From: Planctomycetota bacterium
GTDB taxonomy: Bacteria > Planctomycetota > UBA1135 > GCA-002748355
Length of the DNA: 64,000 nt
Assembly (NCBI GenBank): GCA_020638795.1
Contig: JACKHW010000009.1
Span: 1 to 64,000 of the forward strand
Direction of reading: 5' to 3'
Position numbers and translations under genes: made by a program
The notes under the pieces: generated by a model
The model's input: only the letters and a program-made list of their open reading frames with translations
What the model was told of the DNA's origin: nothing
Databases searched by the model: none
Part shown: positions 60,930 to 64,000 of the stretch, in pieces
Layout of the letters: the number at the start of each line of letters is the position of its first letter
How positions within the stretch are numbered: the stretch's first letter is position 1

Positions 60930-62801
60930 TCAGCGCACGACCTCGAACGTGCCCTCCGTCGTCAAGAGCGACTTGAACGTGAACGAAGTCGCATCCCCCC
61001 CCGGAACCGTCACGGTCACGCGACCATCCAGCGGCCGCAATGCATCGATCCACCAGAGCGTGAGTTCGCCCTTCGAGTCACTTCGTTGACGAAATCCGCG
61101 CACGAGGAGTGCGCGCACGACGCGTTGCACCGAACGATCCATCTGCAGATCGAAGGCCCACTCCACAGGGATCGTGTCAACACCGGGCACGGGCTCGCCG
61201 CTCCTGTCGACGATGCGTAGCGTCTTCTTCGCGAACGGGGTCAGTTCGATCACTCGGTGACCGTGTGCAGCCGCGGGGACGAGTCCCCAACCGATCGCTT
61301 CTGCGAATACGAACAGTGGCGTCGAGTCGCCTGCGCGCATCAACGAGCAACGACCGAGCCGATCACTGCGGCTTGCCGTCTTCATTGCTGCATCGAAGTC
61401 CGCCGCGAGCGCGCCGAGCGAGCCGATGGCGGCACCCCGCACCGGCTCGCCTTCCGCGGAACGTACTTCGAGGTCCGTTCCCCGCCAGGTCGCGACTTCG
61501 AAGTCGAGCTTCGCGCTCGCGAGTTCGACGTCCGATGGCCAAGTCCCGAGTTCGACGACGTTCGTCGAGGGATGGGCCAGCTTCGTAGCGAGGTTCGTGC
61601 CGAGCTTCGGTGTGATCAACACACGCAACCGACAATGCCGACTAGGACCGACCGCCGGCAACTCGAAGCGGCCGCACTCGTCCGTCTGGACAACCTCCTC
61701 GATCCGAGCGAATTGCATCTTGGACCCTTCAGCTTCGATGTCGAGCGTGCGACTCAGCACGATGGGCAAGCCAATCGCATCGTCCGAGTCGGAGCACGCG
61801 ATCGCACCACGGTGCATGTTCGCGGGAGCCAACCGGATGTCGTGTCTCTCGGCGTTCGCGAAGGGATGCTCGGCTGCATGGAGCCACACGTCGCCCAAAG
61901 AAGTCCGAAAGAGATATTGCTCGACGTGCCCTCGACTGCGAATCGCAACGACCTCCCCGATGTCATGAATCTTGATCAACGGAGCATCGACGAGCCCGTC
62001 AGAATCACTCGTCGCGACCTCACGCCACGTTCCGGCGAGTTGGACCAGCTGCAAGACAGAAGCCCCCCGTACCGGTTTGCCTCCCGAATCGAGTATTCGG
62101 AGTTTCCACGTGTCCGCAACTTCGATCGCGCGCTTCCACGTCGCGTGGGTCTCACCGTTCAGCGGGATCCAGTCGCGCGCGATCATTCCACCATCGTCGC
62201 GGAGCTCCGCGAGCACGATCGTCGAGTTCGACCACGGGATCGCGATCGCGTCGACACGTCCACTCGTGACTTCGCGAGTCGCGAGCACCGCCGGGTTGAA
62301 CGCGTCGTACGCGAGAAACGTCGCTCGCAGAGTGCCACGAATCGCTGTCGCGGCGTTCTTGGCGTCGATGACGGCGTCGATCACTCCACCAGCACGCCGA
62401 CCGGACGCGACCAGGCGAACGAGCGAATCGGTCGTACACGGCGATTCGACGTTCGACTGCCGCGGAATCCCGGCAGCATCCGTCCACGTCGCAACTGCGG
62501 AGTACGTGAAATTGTCGAGAGCCGCGACCTCGAATCGACCTCGTGCATCGGTCTTCGTGACGATCCGGTCTTCGATCCCGACGTCATGCGACCCGGCTCT
62601 CGGCCGCATCCAAACCTCGACGCGCGCGCCTGCAATCGCTTCGCCTGATCTGCTGCGCAGTCCACCAGCGAGCACACCACGGGTACTGGCCGACCTACTG
62701 GTCCTCTCGGCAGACTCGACTTGTGCATCGAGACGCGCGTGGACGGCAAGCATCGAGAGGACGCACAGGCACAGAAGCCCATCTTTCAGCATAGGGGTCA
62801 T
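60930..62801 (-). CDS. Exported carboxypeptidase-regulatory-like (beta-sandwich) protein
   Basis: A 623-residue protein. ATG 62801 has GGAG six nt upstream and gives a signal peptide (LKDGLLCLCVLSMLAVHARLDAQ). Several transthyretin-like modules follow, each with a G.P..GA.V and D..GRF.l pattern: GEAIAGARVEVW ... TDARGRFEVAALD, GKPVRGASVLQL, QTDECGRFELPAVG, GEPVRGAAIGSL and GEPVPGVDTIPV ... DSKGELTLWW. No catalytic motif. This is a surface or periplasmic structural protein common in Planctomycetota. It is flanked by two GNAT fragments in the same direction. Confidence 0.82.
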   Translation of the reverse strand: MTPMLKDGLLCLCVLSMLAVHARLDAQVESAERTSRSASTRGVLAGGLRSRSGEAIAGARVEVWMRPRAGSHDVGIEDRIVTKTDARGRFEVAALDNFTYSAVATWTDAAGIPRQSNVESPCTTDSLVRLVASGRRAGGVIDAVIDAKNAATAIRGTLRATFLAYDAFNPAVLATREVTSGRVDAIAIPWSNSTIVLAELRDDGGMIARDWIPLNGETHATWKRAIEVADTWKLRILDSGGKPVRGASVLQLVQLAGTWREVATSDSDGLVDAPLIKIHDIGEVVAIRSRGHVEQYLFRTSLGDVWLHAAEHPFANAERHDIRLAPANMHRGAIACSDSDDAIGLPIVLSRTLDIEAEGSKMQFARIEEVVQTDECGRFELPAVGPSRHCRLRVLITPKLGTNLATKLAHPSTNVVELGTWPSDVELASAKLDFEVATWRGTDLEVRSAEGEPVRGAAIGSLGALAADFDAAMKTASRSDRLGRCSLMRAGDSTPLFVFAEAIGWGLVPAAAHGHRVIELTPFAKKTLRIVDRSGEPVPGVDTIPVEWAFDLQMDRSVQRVVRALLVRGFRQRSDSKGELTLWWIDALRPLDGRVTVTVPGGDATSFTFKSLLTTEGTFEVVR

Positions 62802-62927
62802 TGCCAACTCCGATCATGGCCGAGTCGCAGCGACGTCGTGACGACGGGATTCTTGCGCGAGTCGCGGATTTCTAACGAGAGCGATGGATCCACGGGCTGA
62901 AAGACCCGCCCACCGATCGTGGCAAAC

Positions 62928-63107
62928 ATACCTATTTCGCGTGTCCGCCGTCGCGTATCCGCGCCGCGTGCGACCGGTTCGAATCCAGTAGCCGAGGTGC
63001 GCGCTCCGGTGCACTCAGCCGAACCGGTTGAGGAAGCCACAACCGACGAACTCGTCGCCCGCTTCGATCACGAAGCGATGCGATGCGCCGAACGCACCAC
63101 TGGACCA
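62928..63107 (-). pseudogene. Decayed GNAT acetyltransferase copy
   Basis: The frame reads GAFGASHRFVIEAGDEFVGC, then an in-frame TGA (63015-63017), then VHRSAHLGYWIRTGRTRRGY and ATADTRN. It aligns with GEFGDLHRFVIEVEGVFVGC and IHRRANLGYW...RGYATA of the intact copy at 60513-60902. After ATA the similarity ends. The gap 62802-63407 holds nothing else except this relic and the promoter region of the next gene. Confidence 0.75.
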
Positions 63108-63407
63108 CCCCACCGGTGGTGTGCAATTGCGCGGTACGACGATGCGACTCACGACGACGCTGCTGACGTCTCCGTCGAGCTGAGCAGTCGTCGCCCCAGC
63201 AACTCGCCAACGATGCGGTCGAACCAGCGCCTGGCGGCCCACGAATCGCCGATGTGCTCCCCGAAGCCCTGGGACCACAGATCCTCCCTTCGGGAACGCC
63301 GATCGAATCACGAGCTTGCGTCACGGAACGCCGCAAATTCGGATTCTCGCGAACGCGCCACGGCCTCGGGGCCCTTCTCCTCGCAACACAGCCCCAGGAG
63401 GACCCCG

Positions 63408-64000
63408 ATGAGACTTGTCCGTCACCACGCGATTCGCGTCGCCTTCGCGACGAACGCGCTTGCCTGCCTGACGCTCGGCGTGGCATGCGCGCCGTCGAAC
63501 GCATCCCAGCCTGTTCCGAGGCAGAACCAAAGTCCGCAACGAAGCAACGAGAACACACAGCAACGCGCCACGAGCGCCGCAAGAGGAGCCACGATGAACC
63601 AAGCCACGCTCGAAAAGACCGACGACCAAGAAACGAAGCTCACCCAGATCGCACTTCCCCACCCGAAGGTCGAGCTGCCGGAAGTTCCGTACGACAAGGA
63701 CCAACTGCCCGAGATTCTCGAGCTCGACACGATGATCGTTGACTGCGCGAACCTGCGCGCCGCGGTCGAGATCGTCAGTGGTCGCTTCGAGCGCATGAAG
63801 CAAGCCGCGTCGACGTCGTGCAACGGCACCGCGACGGAGCAGATTGCTGGTCTGATGAAGATCCTCGACGCCATCGACGAGTTCGACAACGCCGGTGTGC
63901 CGCTCGCGAAGCTCGCACGCAAGGCGTTCATGACGAAGTACGCGAGCGATGACGAATTTTCGTCGCGCTATCGTGAGACCTACTCCGCGGCCGAAGAGGG
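63408..64000 (+). CDS. Putative lipoprotein, cut by the window end
   Basis: The reading from ATG 63408 (AGGAGG seven nt upstream) has no stop before 64000, so at least 197 residues. It starts with a lipoprotein signal, VAFATNALACLTLGVACAPS, lipobox Cys about residue 27. A low-complexity Gln/Asn/Arg linker (QNQSPQRSNENTQQRATSAA) is followed by an acidic-to-helical region (TKLTQIALPHPKVELPEVPY, DTMIVDCANLRAAVEIVSGR, IAGLMKILDAIDEFDN). No family recognised. It is likely anchored in the envelope. Confidence 0.7.
   Translation, partial: MRLVRHHAIRVAFATNALACLTLGVACAPSNASQPVPRQNQSPQRSNENTQQRATSAARGATMNQATLEKTDDQETKLTQIALPHPKVELPEVPYDKDQLPEILELDTMIVDCANLRAAVEIVSGRFERMKQAASTSCNGTATEQIAGLMKILDAIDEFDNAGVPLAKLARKAFMTKYASDDEFSSRYRETYSAAEE

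Overview
The window is GC-rich DNA packed with large signal-peptide proteins, Hanks-type Ser/Thr kinases paired with ECF sigma factors, ELWxxDGT and FG-GAP repeat proteins, and DUF885, M17 and S41 peptidases. This mix is typical of Planctomycetota, probably a marine, surface-protein-rich lineage. That assignment is inferred from gene content; no rRNA or other marker gene is present. I saw no tRNA, rRNA, CRISPR array or prophage.

Layout. 0-1.2 kb: an IS110 transposase on the minus strand with overlapping hairpins beside it. 1.2-5.5 kb: a glycine-zipper lipoprotein, a variant Y-family DNA polymerase, a small lipoprotein and a TolB-like propeller. 5.6-12.4 kb: a translationally coupled trio (ECF sigma, one-TM protein, secretin-like protein) followed by a very large secreted subtilase. 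12.4-16.2 kb: an S41 peptidase, a possibly frameshifted gene whose end runs into a repeat, a relic of an IS481-type transposase, and a REP-associated tyrosine transposase (RAYT) bracketed by inverted repeats. 16.2-26 kb: housekeeping and metabolism, namely a degenerate histidine phosphatase with a ROK kinase, a KaiC-like ATPase with phosphofructokinase, leucyl aminopeptidase with a lipoprotein, and a fused MoaD-MoaE molybdopterin synthase.

26-38 kb: a kinase with a long C-terminal region, four secreted proteins, a HEAT-repeat protein, a lone ECF sigma factor, and an FG-GAP protein preceded by a structured leader with mutually exclusive hairpins. 38.3-41.3 kb, minus strand: ssb, a coiled-coil protein and an actin-like ATPase, a plausible undescribed filament module. 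41.4-52.6 kb: PilZ, pterin carbinolamine dehydratase, two kinase-ECF sigma pairs with overlapping stop/start codons, and a 1082-residue ELWxxDGT protein. 52.6-64 kb: an SDR/DUF2867 oxidoreductase, DUF1294, a large HExxH metallopeptidase, a DUF885 peptidase, a carboxypeptidase-regulatory-like protein flanked by a short GNAT gene and a decayed GNAT copy, and a lipoprotein running off the right edge.

How the parts fit: the main theme is envelope and secreted-protein biology under kinase/ECF signalling. Three of four ECF genes are physically coupled to a membrane partner (kinase or one-TM protein), which suggests each pair forms a dedicated signalling unit. The most promising new systems are the actin-like/coiled-coil pair, the sigma/secretin-like operon with secretin motifs in the wrong order, and the leader upstream of the FG-GAP gene.
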